Shown: positions 1-8,702 of the stretch, one piece after another
Position numbering within the stretch: position 1 is the stretch's first letter
How the letters are laid out: each line of letters opens with the position of its first letter
DNA from: Vibrio sp. B1FLJ16
GTDB lineage: Bacteria; Pseudomonadota; Gammaproteobacteria; Enterobacterales; Vibrionaceae
Reading direction: 5' to 3'
Assembly: GCF_905175385.1 (NCBI RefSeq)
Contig: NZ_HG992750.1
Location: 434,001-498,000, forward strand
Length of the DNA: 64,000 nt
The notes under the pieces: model-generated
What the model was told of the DNA's origin: nothing
The model's input: only the letters and a program-made list of their open reading frames with translations
The model's database searches: none
Position numbers and translations under genes: made by a program

Positions 1-179
1 CTGTACTCAACCTCGATGAACAGATGAATGGTAAAGCTACATCGGAGATTTAGCACAAATTATGTGCAATCAATGTAATATGGTTGTGAGTATTTATAAA
101 TCACTCGCAGCCTGATTTCGTTTCCGAGTTAAAACTAATCCTCCAGAGTACTTTGTAATTTCTTACTCCGGAGGAAATT

Positions 180-1475
180 ATGAAAAAAACACTTCTCACC
201 ACCGCACTATTAGCAAGTTTTTCAACATTCGCTAACGCAGAGCCAAAAGTCGTCGCTGGTTATTTTGCGGACTGGCAATATGCCAATGCGGACAACCCTT
301 ATACAGTAAAAGATATTCCTGCCGACAAACTCACACACGTTATTTACGCGTTTTTGAGTATGTGTGGTCCACACACCGGGGCATCCGAAACGGTGCAAAA
401 ATTGGTGGAAGAGCAATGTAAAGGGAAAGAACCGTATACGGCCATTGTTGTCGATACGGAAGCTGCGCTTGAAAAAGAGTTCGGTCCCGTCTCGGTCGCT
501 GTTCCTTACAATGGCCATTTCGCTCAACTGGCGGAGTTAAAGAAGCTGAATCCAGAACTGAAAATACTTCCTTCTTTCGGAGGGTGGACCATGTCTGAGC
601 CCTTTCACACCATGGTAAAAGATAAAACTGCCATGGATCAGTTCTCTAAAACTGCAGTTGAGTTGATTGCTCAATATGACTTCTTCGACGGCATCGACCT
701 CGATTGGGAATACCCAGGAGGTGGAGGCTTAACGACATCTCCATGGAATCCGGAGACTAAATTATCTGATGAGCAGAAATCTTCAGAACGCGATGCCTTT
801 ACCTATCTGGTCAAAACTCTGCGTTCTGAACTTGATGGATTGGAGAAAAAGACCAAGCGCGAATATGAACTTTCAACAGCGGTTGGAGTAGGTCCTAAAG
901 CGGCAAGCATCGACTGGAAATCGGCGCAACCTTATCTAACCAACATGTTTGCGATGACTTACGACTTTTTAGGCGGCTGGGGACAGCAAACCGGACACAC
1001 GACGAATCTGCATGCGACTGAACGAAGCTGGTGGGGGATGGGCGCAGATGTGTTTATTAACCAGATGATCGAGCTGGGAATACCGAGTGAAAAACTGGTG
1101 ATTGGCGCTGCCTTTTATGGACGAGGATGGCAAGGCACTAAAGATTTTTCTGGTGGCTTACCAACGCAGGATTTGTTGTCAGAGCAAGGTGCACAGTTTG
1201 GTACGGGTGAAAACGGGTACTTCATGTTTTGGGACTTAATGAAGAACTACAGTGCTAAACAAGGCTACGAATACAAATATGATGAGCAGTCACAGGCACC
1301 ATACTTGTGGCACCCTGAAAAGAAAGTGTTTATCTCGTTTGAAGACGAGCGCTCTATTAAAGCAAAAGCGAACTGGGCGAAACAATCTAACCTGGGTGGC
1401 ATATTTACCTGGGAATTGTCGGGTGATCCGAAAGGCGAGTTGGTCGACGTAATGTATAAAGAGATGCAGAACTAA
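180..1475 (+). CDS. Secreted GH18 chitinase
   Basis: Glycoside hydrolase family 18 endo-chitinase that would cut beta-1,4-GlcNAc links in chitin outside the cell or in the periplasm. Residues 1-20 form a Sec signal peptide ending FANA. The GH18 signature DGIDLDWEYPGG spans about residues 170-181, giving the D-x-x-D-x-D-x-E pattern with E177 as predicted acid. The second conserved strand, SFGGW, lies near residue 132. At 431 residues this is essentially a catalytic domain only: I see no carbohydrate-binding module or C-terminal anchor. The ATG is preceded by a strong GGAGG ribosome site 5-6 bases upstream, which fixes the start. Nothing nearby looks like a chitin-uptake operon, and the TRAP genes downstream are 170 bp away and need not be related. 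Confidence 0.93.
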   Translation: MKKTLLTTALLASFSTFANAEPKVVAGYFADWQYANADNPYTVKDIPADKLTHVIYAFLSMCGPHTGASETVQKLVEEQCKGKEPYTAIVVDTEAALEKEFGPVSVAVPYNGHFAQLAELKKLNPELKILPSFGGWTMSEPFHTMVKDKTAMDQFSKTAVELIAQYDFFDGIDLDWEYPGGGGLTTSPWNPETKLSDEQKSSERDAFTYLVKTLRSELDGLEKKTKREYELSTAVGVGPKAASIDWKSAQPYLTNMFAMTYDFLGGWGQQTGHTTNLHATERSWWGMGADVFINQMIELGIPSEKLVIGAAFYGRGWQGTKDFSGGLPTQDLLSEQGAQFGTGENGYFMFWDLMKNYSAKQGYEYKYDEQSQAPYLWHPEKKVFISFEDERSIKAKANWAKQSNLGGIFTWELSGDPKGELVDVMYKEMQN

Positions 1476-1497
1476 AGTTATTGCGCTTACACCTGCC

Positions 1498-1540
1498 TCA
1501 CTCTGCATTTTTTATTCATTTATCAATATGCAGAGTGAGA
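1498..1540. terminator. Inverted repeat after the chitinase gene, possible terminator
   Basis: A 12-base arm CTCACTCTGCAT (1498-1509) is matched by ATGCAGAGTGAG (1529-1540), with a T-rich loop of about 19 bases. There is no T tract after the right arm, so it is not a textbook intrinsic terminator. Confidence 0.4.
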
Positions 1541-1645
1541 TAGCGCACAAAGCGTTCATTTCCTCTCACTCTCGTTTGCTATTTCCGCTTCTGCAAACCA
1601 TAACTATATGGAATAACAATCAATTTAAAAGAACAAGGAGCGTTT

Positions 1646-2575
1646 ATGTACCAGGCACTAAGGAATGGGCTAGTGGCACTTGCTGTCGTATTTTCAGCAT
1701 CAACGATGGCTGAAAATTACACTATCGGTACCGGTAGTCAGAGTGGTACTTATTATCCGCTGGGCGGTATGCTGGCCAAAATTTGGAGTGAGAATTTACC
1801 AGACTTCAACATGCGTGCGGAAGTGACCGCAGCCTCTGTTGAAAATACCATTAAAGTGTCGACTAACAAGCAACTCGTCGGAATTGCGCAGGGTAATGTG
1901 GTATTGCAGGCTTACGAAGGGACTGACCCGTTCCCGCGTAAGATGGACGTAGCGGTGTTGTTTGCTCTTTATCCAAATGCAGTGCAGTTCATTGTGCCAG
2001 CTGACTCTGATATCAAATCTATCACTGATCTAAAAGGCAAACGCGTTTCTCTCGGTGCTCCGGGCTCAGGTACGCGTGTAAGCGCTGTTAATATTCTCAA
2101 TACGTTAGGTGTTTCTGAAGACGATATTAAAGCTCAGTCTCTTAACTACACCGCAACAACCAGTGCGATTGCTAACAACCAGATTGATGCGGGTATCATC
2201 GTTGGTAGTGTTGGTGTAGGCGCAATTACTGAACTGGCTCTGACTCGTGATATTCGCGTGTTGAGTTTCAGTGACGAAGAGCTTAATAAAATTGCTCAGG
2301 CCTATCCTTCCTATCTAGAACTTGATGTACCGGCTGATGCGTACAACAAGGTACCTGCGTTTAAGGTACCAGCGGTCTGGAATGTTTTGGTTGTGAATAA
2401 AAACATGAGCGAAGATATGGCTTATCAACTAACCAAAACGACTTTCGACCACATCGAGGACATTCGTCAGGTGCTGGGTGTTACTAAGTTCACCACTATC
2501 GAGAATATGACCAAGTTAGAAGGCGCGCCACTGCATCCTGGTGCGGCGAAATACCTGCAGGAACAAACAAAGTAG
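1646..2575 (+). CDS. TAXI-family TRAP transporter substrate-binding protein
   Basis: Periplasmic binding protein of the TAXI branch of TRAP transporters (309 aa). Residues 1-22 are a signal peptide ending STMA. The mature start YTIGTGSQSGTYYPLGG is the typical TAXI opening, and GKRVSLGAPGSGTRVSA lies in mid-protein. It would capture a small organic acid or amino acid and deliver it to the fused permease encoded 27 bp downstream. An AAGGAG ribosome site sits 6 bases before the ATG. The substrate cannot be read from sequence; glutamate-like or dicarboxylate ligands are known for some family members. Confidence 0.9.
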   Translation: MYQALRNGLVALAVVFSASTMAENYTIGTGSQSGTYYPLGGMLAKIWSENLPDFNMRAEVTAASVENTIKVSTNKQLVGIAQGNVVLQAYEGTDPFPRKMDVAVLFALYPNAVQFIVPADSDIKSITDLKGKRVSLGAPGSGTRVSAVNILNTLGVSEDDIKAQSLNYTATTSAIANNQIDAGIIVGSVGVGAITELALTRDIRVLSFSDEELNKIAQAYPSYLELDVPADAYNKVPAFKVPAVWNVLVVNKNMSEDMAYQLTKTTFDHIEDIRQVLGVTKFTTIENMTKLEGAPLHPGAAKYLQEQTK

Positions 2576-2602
2576 ATCGTTTAAAGTTACATGGAGTAAG
2601 CG

Positions 2603-4495
2603 ATGAGTGAGATTCATCCGAGTAACCAGAAAATTACAGACGTGATACTTTCGATAGCCGCCGTTGCGGCTATCGCTTTATCTGTCTTTCAAGTCTGGCA
2701 GGGAATTGTCGCCACCCTGTCTGCACCAGTATTTCGCCCGATTCATGTTAGCTGGGTGCTAGCCATTGCTTTTTTGGTCTATCCGACTTTCAAAGCCAGA
2801 AGCTCGTTTCCGTTGTATCTGACAGGTCGAATCATCGATTTCATTCTTGTCGCCTTAACTTGTTGGGCGTCGGTGATCATTGCCAGGTTTGATTATGACG
2901 ACATCAGTTTTTTGCTCGACGGTTTAGGTTCGGTTGAACAAACTGCCGGCGTCGTCTTAATCGTGATGTTGCTTGAAGCTACCAGGCGAACCGTCGGGTT
3001 AGTAATGGTAGTGATTGCTGCGGTATTCTTGGCTTATGCCATGTTCGGGGATGTGTTACCGGATAATATTGCGAGTAAAGGTTTTTCCGCGGAAGAGATT
3101 GTGCGCTTTCATATCTATTCCACTAACGGGGTTTACGGAGCACCACTGGCAATTGCTGCGGGCGTAGTCTTTATCTTTGTTTTGTTCGGAGCATTCTTGC
3201 AGGTAACAGGGGCGGGTCAGTTCTTTATAGATATGGCGTTTGCGCTGGCAGGTAAGTACCGTGGCGGTCCGGCGAAAGCGAGTGTTGTTGCTTCAGCTGC
3301 ACTTGGTTCTATTTCCGGCTCGGCGATTGCTAACACCGTGACTACAGGTGCACTGACGATACCAATGATGAAAAAGCTCGGCTATAAGCCTGAGCAGGCT
3401 GCCGGTATCGAAGCCGCTGCTTCAACAGGTGGGCAAATCATGCCTCCGGTTATGGGGGCAGGGGCGTTTGTTATGGCGCAATTTACTGGGATTCCATACA
3501 GCGACATTTTATTGGTCTCGATTGCTCCGGCGATTTTGTATTTTGCCTGCACTCTGCTTTATGTTCACTTGATGGCCTGTAAACTTGGCTTGCAGGGAAT
3601 GACCATAACTGAGCAAATATCTAAAGTGCTGAAAGACGGCTGGCATTATCTGGTTCCGCTGATTTTAATCACGGCACTTTTGATGATGAGTTATTCTCCG
3701 GTGCTTGTTGGTGTGATTGGGTGTGTGGCGATACTGCTTGCTGCGATGACGCGTAAACACAGCCGTATTTCGGTGAAGCTGTTTATTGAAGGTCTGCGTG
3801 AAGGTGCGTTTCTCGCCATTCCTATCTCAGTCGCTTGTGCAACAGCCGGTATTGTCGTCGGTGTGGTTGGTCAGACGGGCATCGGGCTTCAGTTTACCCA
3901 GTTCCTTATCGCAATGTCAGGTGGCCACTTGTGGTCGGCATTAGCTTTAATCGCCGTTGCCGCAGTGGTACTCGGAATGGGACTGCCTGTAACGGCAGCC
4001 TATATCGTGTTATCCATTATGGCGGTTCCAGCGCTAATGGAATTTGGGCTTGGGCTACTAACCGCGCACATGATCGTGTTCTGGCTATCGCAAACGTCAA
4101 ACGTAACCCCACCTATTGCATTAGCGGCGTTTGCAGGAGCAGGAATTGCGAATGCGTCACCGATGCGCTCAGCAGTGCAGGCCTTTAAACTCGCACAGGG
4201 CTTTTTCCTTATTCCGGCCATGATGGCCTTTTCTGGCTTGATCTGGATAGATGGCGAACCGATGCATTTTGTGATTGGCGTGATTTCGACTATAAGCCTA
4301 TTTGTCGCATTTGCTGGTGGCATAGAGGGACGTTTGTTCTCTCCATTACAGCAGTGGCAGCGCGCAGTGTTACTTGTGATGGCATTAGGTGTGTTATTTA
4401 TGTCTGATATCTACCGACTGGTTGCTTTAGTGGTGATAGTTGCGGTATGCCTGCTTAACTATCGTCAACCAGATAAGTCTGCTTCACAAGCTTGA
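2603..4495 (+). CDS. TRAP transporter fused permease (4TM/12TM)
   Basis: Inner-membrane permease of a TAXI TRAP system (630 aa), with the small (DctQ-like) and large (DctM-like) subunits fused, as is usual for TAXI systems. The first about 150 residues hold the Q-like helices. From about residue 170 onward there is a DctM-like core with the conserved GSISGSAIANTVTTG stretch near residue 236, followed by a long series of hydrophobic segments. It would use a sodium or proton gradient to import the ligand bound by the upstream protein. A GGAG ribosome site precedes the ATG. The two genes form a two-gene operon ended by the hairpin at 4537-4568. Confidence 0.92.
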   Translation: MSEIHPSNQKITDVILSIAAVAAIALSVFQVWQGIVATLSAPVFRPIHVSWVLAIAFLVYPTFKARSSFPLYLTGRIIDFILVALTCWASVIIARFDYDDISFLLDGLGSVEQTAGVVLIVMLLEATRRTVGLVMVVIAAVFLAYAMFGDVLPDNIASKGFSAEEIVRFHIYSTNGVYGAPLAIAAGVVFIFVLFGAFLQVTGAGQFFIDMAFALAGKYRGGPAKASVVASAALGSISGSAIANTVTTGALTIPMMKKLGYKPEQAAGIEAAASTGGQIMPPVMGAGAFVMAQFTGIPYSDILLVSIAPAILYFACTLLYVHLMACKLGLQGMTITEQISKVLKDGWHYLVPLILITALLMMSYSPVLVGVIGCVAILLAAMTRKHSRISVKLFIEGLREGAFLAIPISVACATAGIVVGVVGQTGIGLQFTQFLIAMSGGHLWSALALIAVAAVVLGMGLPVTAAYIVLSIMAVPALMEFGLGLLTAHMIVFWLSQTSNVTPPIALAAFAGAGIANASPMRSAVQAFKLAQGFFLIPAMMAFSGLIWIDGEPMHFVIGVISTISLFVAFAGGIEGRLFSPLQQWQRAVLLVMALGVLFMSDIYRLVALVVIVAVCLLNYRQPDKSASQA

Positions 4496-4536
4496 TGATG
4501 AGTCAATTAGGATAAAGTCCCATAGTAGATTAAACG

Positions 4537-4568
4537 AAAAAACGGCCTTTGATTGAAGGCCGTTTTTG
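4537..4568. terminator. Bidirectional intrinsic terminator
   Basis: Arms AAAACGGCCTT and AAGGCCGTTTT flank a six-base loop, with A-rich sequence on the left and T-rich on the right. It can therefore serve both the rightward TRAP operon and the leftward moeA-moeB-sulfurtransferase operon that converge here. Confidence 0.9.
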
Positions 4569-4602
4569 TTTCTGATTGGGGATGGGGAAACAGAGCTTTC
4601 TA

Positions 4603-5433
4603 TTAAACTTCAATAGGAAGATGATGGCTCGAACCCCACTCAGTCCACGATCCGTCATAGACAGACACATTGCGTTGCCCCAATTGGTGTGCCGCCAACA
4701 ATAAGATACAAGCGGTGACTCCGGAACCACAGCTGAAAATTAAGGGTTTATCTTCGTGTATTGTTAGTTCTCGGAATACTTGTTCCAGTTCAGAAATCGG
4801 TTTGATGTGTCCATCAGCCATAAGCTCTTGAAACGGTAGGCAGATTGAGTTTGGAATGTGTCCGCTGCGAAGACCAGCTCGCGGCTCGGGAACTTCTCCT
4901 AAGAAGCGAGCGATAGAGCGCGCATCGAGAATATTGGCGCTTTGGCCAATTGCATGATCGAGTACGGTCTGCGCATCTAAGAAGGCATGTCTAGACAAAG
5001 TACCGGAAAATGAGCCTTGTTGGGTGGGTGTACTCAGTGTGTCGACAACAGGTAAATTTGCCGCTATCCATGCAGGCAAACCACCGTTAAGGACTCGAAC
5101 ATTATTGTGTCCCATCGCTTTGAACATCCACCAGGCTCTCGGAGAGGCCAGGGTTCCTGAGTTATCGTAAACCACAACCAAGTCGTCTTTGTGCAGTCCC
5201 AGGTTTTGTGCACTGCGATTAAATCCTTCTTCTGTCGGCATCATGTGCGGAAGAGGACTGTCTGGCAGACAAAAGTCATTGTCGTAATCAAAACGCAGAG
5301 AGCCGGGAATCCATGTATCTGTGATTTTCTCTCCCTCTGACGGGATCTGAAAGCTTATGCTGGCGTCCAGAATTTTCACGTTCGGCTCTCTTAACAGAGC
5401 ACTTAGTTCATCGACGTTAATCAATGTATTCAT
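4603..5433 (-). CDS. sseA: Thiosulfate/3-mercaptopyruvate sulfurtransferase (tandem rhodanese)
   Basis: Tandem-rhodanese sulfurtransferase (276 aa), the size of E. coli SseA. The N-terminal rhodanese domain is inactive and structural. The C-terminal domain has the active-site loop C235-G-S-G-V-T-A, the CGSGV[TS] pattern typical of mercaptopyruvate-type enzymes. It moves sulfur from 3-mercaptopyruvate (or thiosulfate) onto the active cysteine as a persulfide. It lies 40 bp downstream of moeB on the same strand, so it is probably the last gene of a moeA-moeB-sseA operon. That suggests, but does not prove, a role in supplying sulfur for molybdopterin synthase or sulfur metabolism linked to molybdoenzymes. 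Confidence 0.88.
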   Translation of the reverse strand: MNTLINVDELSALLREPNVKILDASISFQIPSEGEKITDTWIPGSLRFDYDNDFCLPDSPLPHMMPTEEGFNRSAQNLGLHKDDLVVVYDNSGTLASPRAWWMFKAMGHNNVRVLNGGLPAWIAANLPVVDTLSTPTQQGSFSGTLSRHAFLDAQTVLDHAIGQSANILDARSIARFLGEVPEPRAGLRSGHIPNSICLPFQELMADGHIKPISELEQVFRELTIHEDKPLIFSCGSGVTACILLLAAHQLGQRNVSVYDGSWTEWGSSHHLPIEV

Positions 5434-5473
5434 CGTTAAGTCCTTTTATTTAGTGACATTGCCTGTTTTCTGA

Positions 5474-6223
5474 TTAGCTACATACCGGACAGGTTGGCAT
5501 CTTCATCAAATTCATTTCACGCCATGACATACTGAGCGCATCAAGAATCAGGATTTTGCCTTTTTTCGGCTGACCATAATTCGCAATGACTTTGATTGCT
5601 TCCATCGCTTGTACCGCACCCACAATTCCGACCACAGGAGCCATTACTCCGGCCTCGACACAGCTTAATGCCTCACTGCCAAACAACGCACTTAAACACT
5701 GGTAACACGGCTGTTCCGGGTCATCATAAGTGAAGACGCTAATTTGCCCCTCCATACGAATGGCTGCACCAGATACCAGCGGTGTTTTTGTCTCAAAACA
5801 CAATCGGTTGAGTTGATTGCGCGTCTCAACGTTGTCCGAAGCGTCCACAACGAGGGTATGTTGCTCGATAAGGGCTTTCAGCTCTGCATCATCAAGGCGC
5901 GTCGCAATTGTCGTTACTTCGGTATACGGATTAAGCTCACGCAAAGAATCAGCGGCGGATTCGACTTTTTTACGGCCGATGTCTGCATCATGGTGTAATA
6001 CCTGACGCTGAAGATTGGAAAGCTCAACAATGTCATCATCAATCAATGTGAGCTTACCAACGCCGGCAGTTGCAAGGTACTGACTCGATGCACAGCCCAA
6101 ACCGCCCGCGCCGAGAATTAAAACCGAGCTTTGCTTAAGCGCCTCCTGTCCATCAAAATCAAACTGACGAAGAATGATCTGACGGTTGTAGCGCAGCATT
6201 TCTTGATCAGACAGAATATCCAC
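5474..6223 (-). CDS. moeB: Molybdopterin-synthase adenylyltransferase MoeB
   Basis: E1-like enzyme (249 aa, the E. coli length) that adenylates the C-terminus of the MoaD subunit of molybdopterin synthase so that it can receive sulfur. The nucleotide loop GAGGLG is at residues 38-43, followed by the conserved ELSNLQRQ stretch. Two zinc-binding pairs, C173-x-x-C176 and C245-x-x-C248, are intact. It starts 9 bp after the moeA stop codon, so it is translationally close to moeA in one operon. It acts in the cytoplasm in molybdenum cofactor synthesis. Confidence 0.95.
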   Translation of the reverse strand: MDILSDQEMLRYNRQIILRQFDFDGQEALKQSSVLILGAGGLGCASSQYLATAGVGKLTLIDDDIVELSNLQRQVLHHDADIGRKKVESAADSLRELNPYTEVTTIATRLDDAELKALIEQHTLVVDASDNVETRNQLNRLCFETKTPLVSGAAIRMEGQISVFTYDDPEQPCYQCLSALFGSEALSCVEAGVMAPVVGIVGAVQAMEAIKVIANYGQPKKGKILILDALSMSWREMNLMKMPTCPVCS

Positions 6224-6232
6224 GGCGCGTTC

Positions 6233-7468
6233 CTAGTAAAGTGTCGAGTTGAATAGTTGGATGTTGACGGTTTCGCCAATTTCAACACGGCCACGTTCTC
6301 GTTCCAATACCACAAAGCAGTTCGCTAAACTCATCGAACGAAATGCGCCTGAGCTTTGGTTGCCAGTGGTTTCGACAACGAATTTACCATCTTCAAGTGA
6401 GTAGATACCGCGCTGGTAATCTGCACGCCCCGGCACTTTCTTGAAAGCCGTCTTTGTCACTGCAGGAATAGATTCAGGCTCTTGCCATTCCGTATGACCG
6501 GCTAATTTCGCCAGCATCGGCTGAACCAGCACGTACATTGTCATCATTGCAGAAACCGGATTACCAGGCAGACCGCAGAACCACGCTGTTGAAAGCTTAC
6601 CAAAAGCGAATGGTTTTCCAGGCTTAATCGCCAGTTTCCAGAAGCCGATTTCGCCAAGCTCTTCCAGAATGTCTTTCGTGTAGTCAGCTTCACCTACGCT
6701 CACACCACCTGATGTCACAACCACATCAGCTAGCGTTTGCGCTTGCTCGAAGGTTGCTTTCAGTGCATTCGGGCAGTCAGGGACGATGCCTAAGTCTACA
6801 GGTTCACAACCGAAGTTTTCGATAAGCGGTTTAATACCGTAACGGTTGCTGTCATAAATCTGACCTTCTTGCAGCTTTTCTCCAAGTGGCTTAAGTTCGT
6901 CGCCGGTAGAGAAAAATGCCACTTTTGGCTTGCGTACCACAGTCACGTGGCTAACACCTAGTGAAGCAATCATAGGAATGTCACGAGGGGTTAAACGTGC
7001 GCCTTTAGCCAATACGATGTCACCCTGCTTAATGTCATCTCCTGTTGGGCGAATGTTGTTTTGTGGCTCTACGTCTGTTTGGTTAAACTTGACTCCGGCG
7101 TCAATCACTTCGGTATTTTCCTGCATGATGACCGCATCGCACCCTTCAGGAATCTTTGCACCAGTCATGATACGGACACACGTACCTTGCTCCCATTCAC
7201 CTTCAAACGGCTGACCTGCGAATGATTTACCGGCCAGTGGCAGAACAGAGGATGACTCCAGGTCTTTTATACGGATCGCGTAACCGTCCATTGCTGAGTT
7301 ATCGAAAGGCGGTACATGGATTGGAGACAATATGTCTTCAGCAAGTACAAAGCCCAACGCTTCAGCAAGCGGGAGAGAAAGTGTGGTTTGGATCGGTTTG
7401 ATTCGCGATAGCATTTTTTCCATCGCTTCTTCAATTGGCATCAAGCCAGGTGCGTCGCAGCAGCCCAT
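6233..7468 (-). CDS. moeA: Molybdopterin molybdenumtransferase MoeA
   Basis: Cytoplasmic enzyme (411 aa, identical in length to E. coli MoeA) that inserts molybdate into adenylated molybdopterin. Visible family signatures include DNSAMDGYAI near residue 60, the FFSTGDEL stretch, SGGVSVGEADYTK and GLPGNPVSAMMT. First gene of the leftward moeA-moeB-sseA operon. It is divergent from folE across a 344-bp gap, the arrangement I know from other vibrios. The start MGCCDAPGLMPIEEA matches the usual N-terminus. Confidence 0.95.
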   Translation of the reverse strand: MGCCDAPGLMPIEEAMEKMLSRIKPIQTTLSLPLAEALGFVLAEDILSPIHVPPFDNSAMDGYAIRIKDLESSSVLPLAGKSFAGQPFEGEWEQGTCVRIMTGAKIPEGCDAVIMQENTEVIDAGVKFNQTDVEPQNNIRPTGDDIKQGDIVLAKGARLTPRDIPMIASLGVSHVTVVRKPKVAFFSTGDELKPLGEKLQEGQIYDSNRYGIKPLIENFGCEPVDLGIVPDCPNALKATFEQAQTLADVVVTSGGVSVGEADYTKDILEELGEIGFWKLAIKPGKPFAFGKLSTAWFCGLPGNPVSAMMTMYVLVQPMLAKLAGHTEWQEPESIPAVTKTAFKKVPGRADYQRGIYSLEDGKFVVETTGNQSSGAFRSMSLANCFVVLERERGRVEIGETVNIQLFNSTLY

Positions 7469-7812
7469 TGAGTTAATCCTATGTTCTTATGTTTGTAGAA
7501 ACTTTATCATAAAAGAGTCATTGATATACCCACACCGTAAAATTACCTTTAAACCTTGTGAATCAGTCATCTTGGCGTCATTTGGGTATGGGAATATCCT
7601 CCTATAAAATATGGGTGTAATTATTCAAAATTCCGAGTATCCTTGTCACCCATCCAAAAGGGGTAAAAACCTTGTGGATCTAGAGTAAAGCGCTCAGTGA
7701 TTTATGATATTTGTCTTTGTGAATGAAGCATTTAACTGAGTTAATGAAACGCTAACGGAATGAAATCTACAATTTTTCATGACGTGAGCGGTAGTTATAA
7801 AGAGGAAGTGTA
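7469..7812. promoter_or_regulatory. Divergent moeA/folE promoter region with a direct repeat
   Basis: This 344-bp gap lies between two genes read outward, so it must hold both promoters. I see no convincing ORF. A near-identical 14-mer, AAACCTTGTG[A/G]ATC, occurs at 7551-7564 and again at 7667-7680 in the same orientation. It could be a regulator site, but no known consensus was recognised. Translation of folE is served by a GAGGAAG ribosome site at about 7802. Confidence 0.4.
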
Positions 7813-8466
7813 ATGTCAGGTCTTAGCGAGTCAGCGAAGTTAGTAAAAGAAGCGCTAGAGCAACGCGGATTAGAAACGCCTATGCGTCCTAATAACGTTA
7901 GCCGTGAAGAGAAAAAGGAAAAGATCGAGTACCACATGCGTGAGATCTTAGGCCTGCTTCAGCTTGACTTAACAGATGACAGTCTTGAAGAAACGCCGCA
8001 CCGCATTGCAAAAATGTATGTAGACGAAATTTTCTCTGGTCTGGATTACTCTAACTTCCCGAAAATCACTGTCATAAGAAAACAAGATGAACGTGAGTGA
8101 ATGGTACGTGTGAAAGACATCACCGTGACCAGCACTTGTGAACACCACCTTGTCACGATTGATGGTAAAGCTGCCGTCGCTTACATTCCGCGTGGAAAAA
8201 TCATCGGCTTGTCGAAAATCAACCGCATTGTTCGCTTCTTTGCTCAGCGTCCACAGGTTCAAGAGCGCATGACGCAACAGATTCTGATTGCTCTGCAAAC
8301 ATTGCTGGAGTCGGATGATGTCGCAGTAACGATTGATGCAACGCACTACTGCGTAAAATCACGTGGTGTCATGGATGCAACCAGTGAAACAACGACAACA
8401 GCTTTGGGTGGTATCTTCAAGAGCAACCCGGCAACTCGCGCCGAATTTCTGCATGGTTTACGATAA
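7813..8466 (+). pseudogene. folE: GTP cyclohydrolase I, interrupted by two compensating 1-bp indels
   Basis: FolE makes dihydroneopterin triphosphate from GTP, the first step of folate synthesis. The gene reads as two ORFs in the same frame: 7813-8100 (N-terminal 95 codons) and 8101-8466 (C-terminal 121 codons, with the zinc/active-site motif STCEHH and HYCVKSRG). At the junction the frame gives IRKQDERE then TGA directly followed by ATG. Removing one A at 8076/8077 and adding one A at 8100/8101 restores [11 protein letters not shown], which matches E. coli IENKMKVDEMV. The original gene therefore had an insertion and a deletion about 25 bases apart. Everything else, including length (about 217 aa when repaired), is normal. 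Either a sequencing artefact or a real lesion; restart at the ATG touching the stop codon could still give two polypeptides. Confidence 0.88.
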
Positions 8467-8481
8467 AAAGAATTGAATATG

Positions 8482-8507
8482 AAGGATGGCCAAGGCCATC
8501 CTTTTTT
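8482..8507 (+). terminator. Intrinsic terminator after folE
   Basis: Perfect ten-base arms AAGGATGGCC and GGCCATCCTT with a two-base AA loop (effectively a four-base turn), followed by TTTT. Confidence 0.92.
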
Positions 8508-8702
8508 ATGCATGATATATCTGTCGCAACAAAAAATATTTGTACCATTCTGTGTTGACAGTCACAAAAGATACTCTTAGTATATGCGCCCAATGAATGG
8601 CTACAGTTTGTAATCATTTGTTTTAAAAGAAGTATCCCCTCAAATTCAGCTGATCTCGGTCAGTTGTGTTTCTATTTTTCTAATAATAGGAAGACAACAA
8701 AA

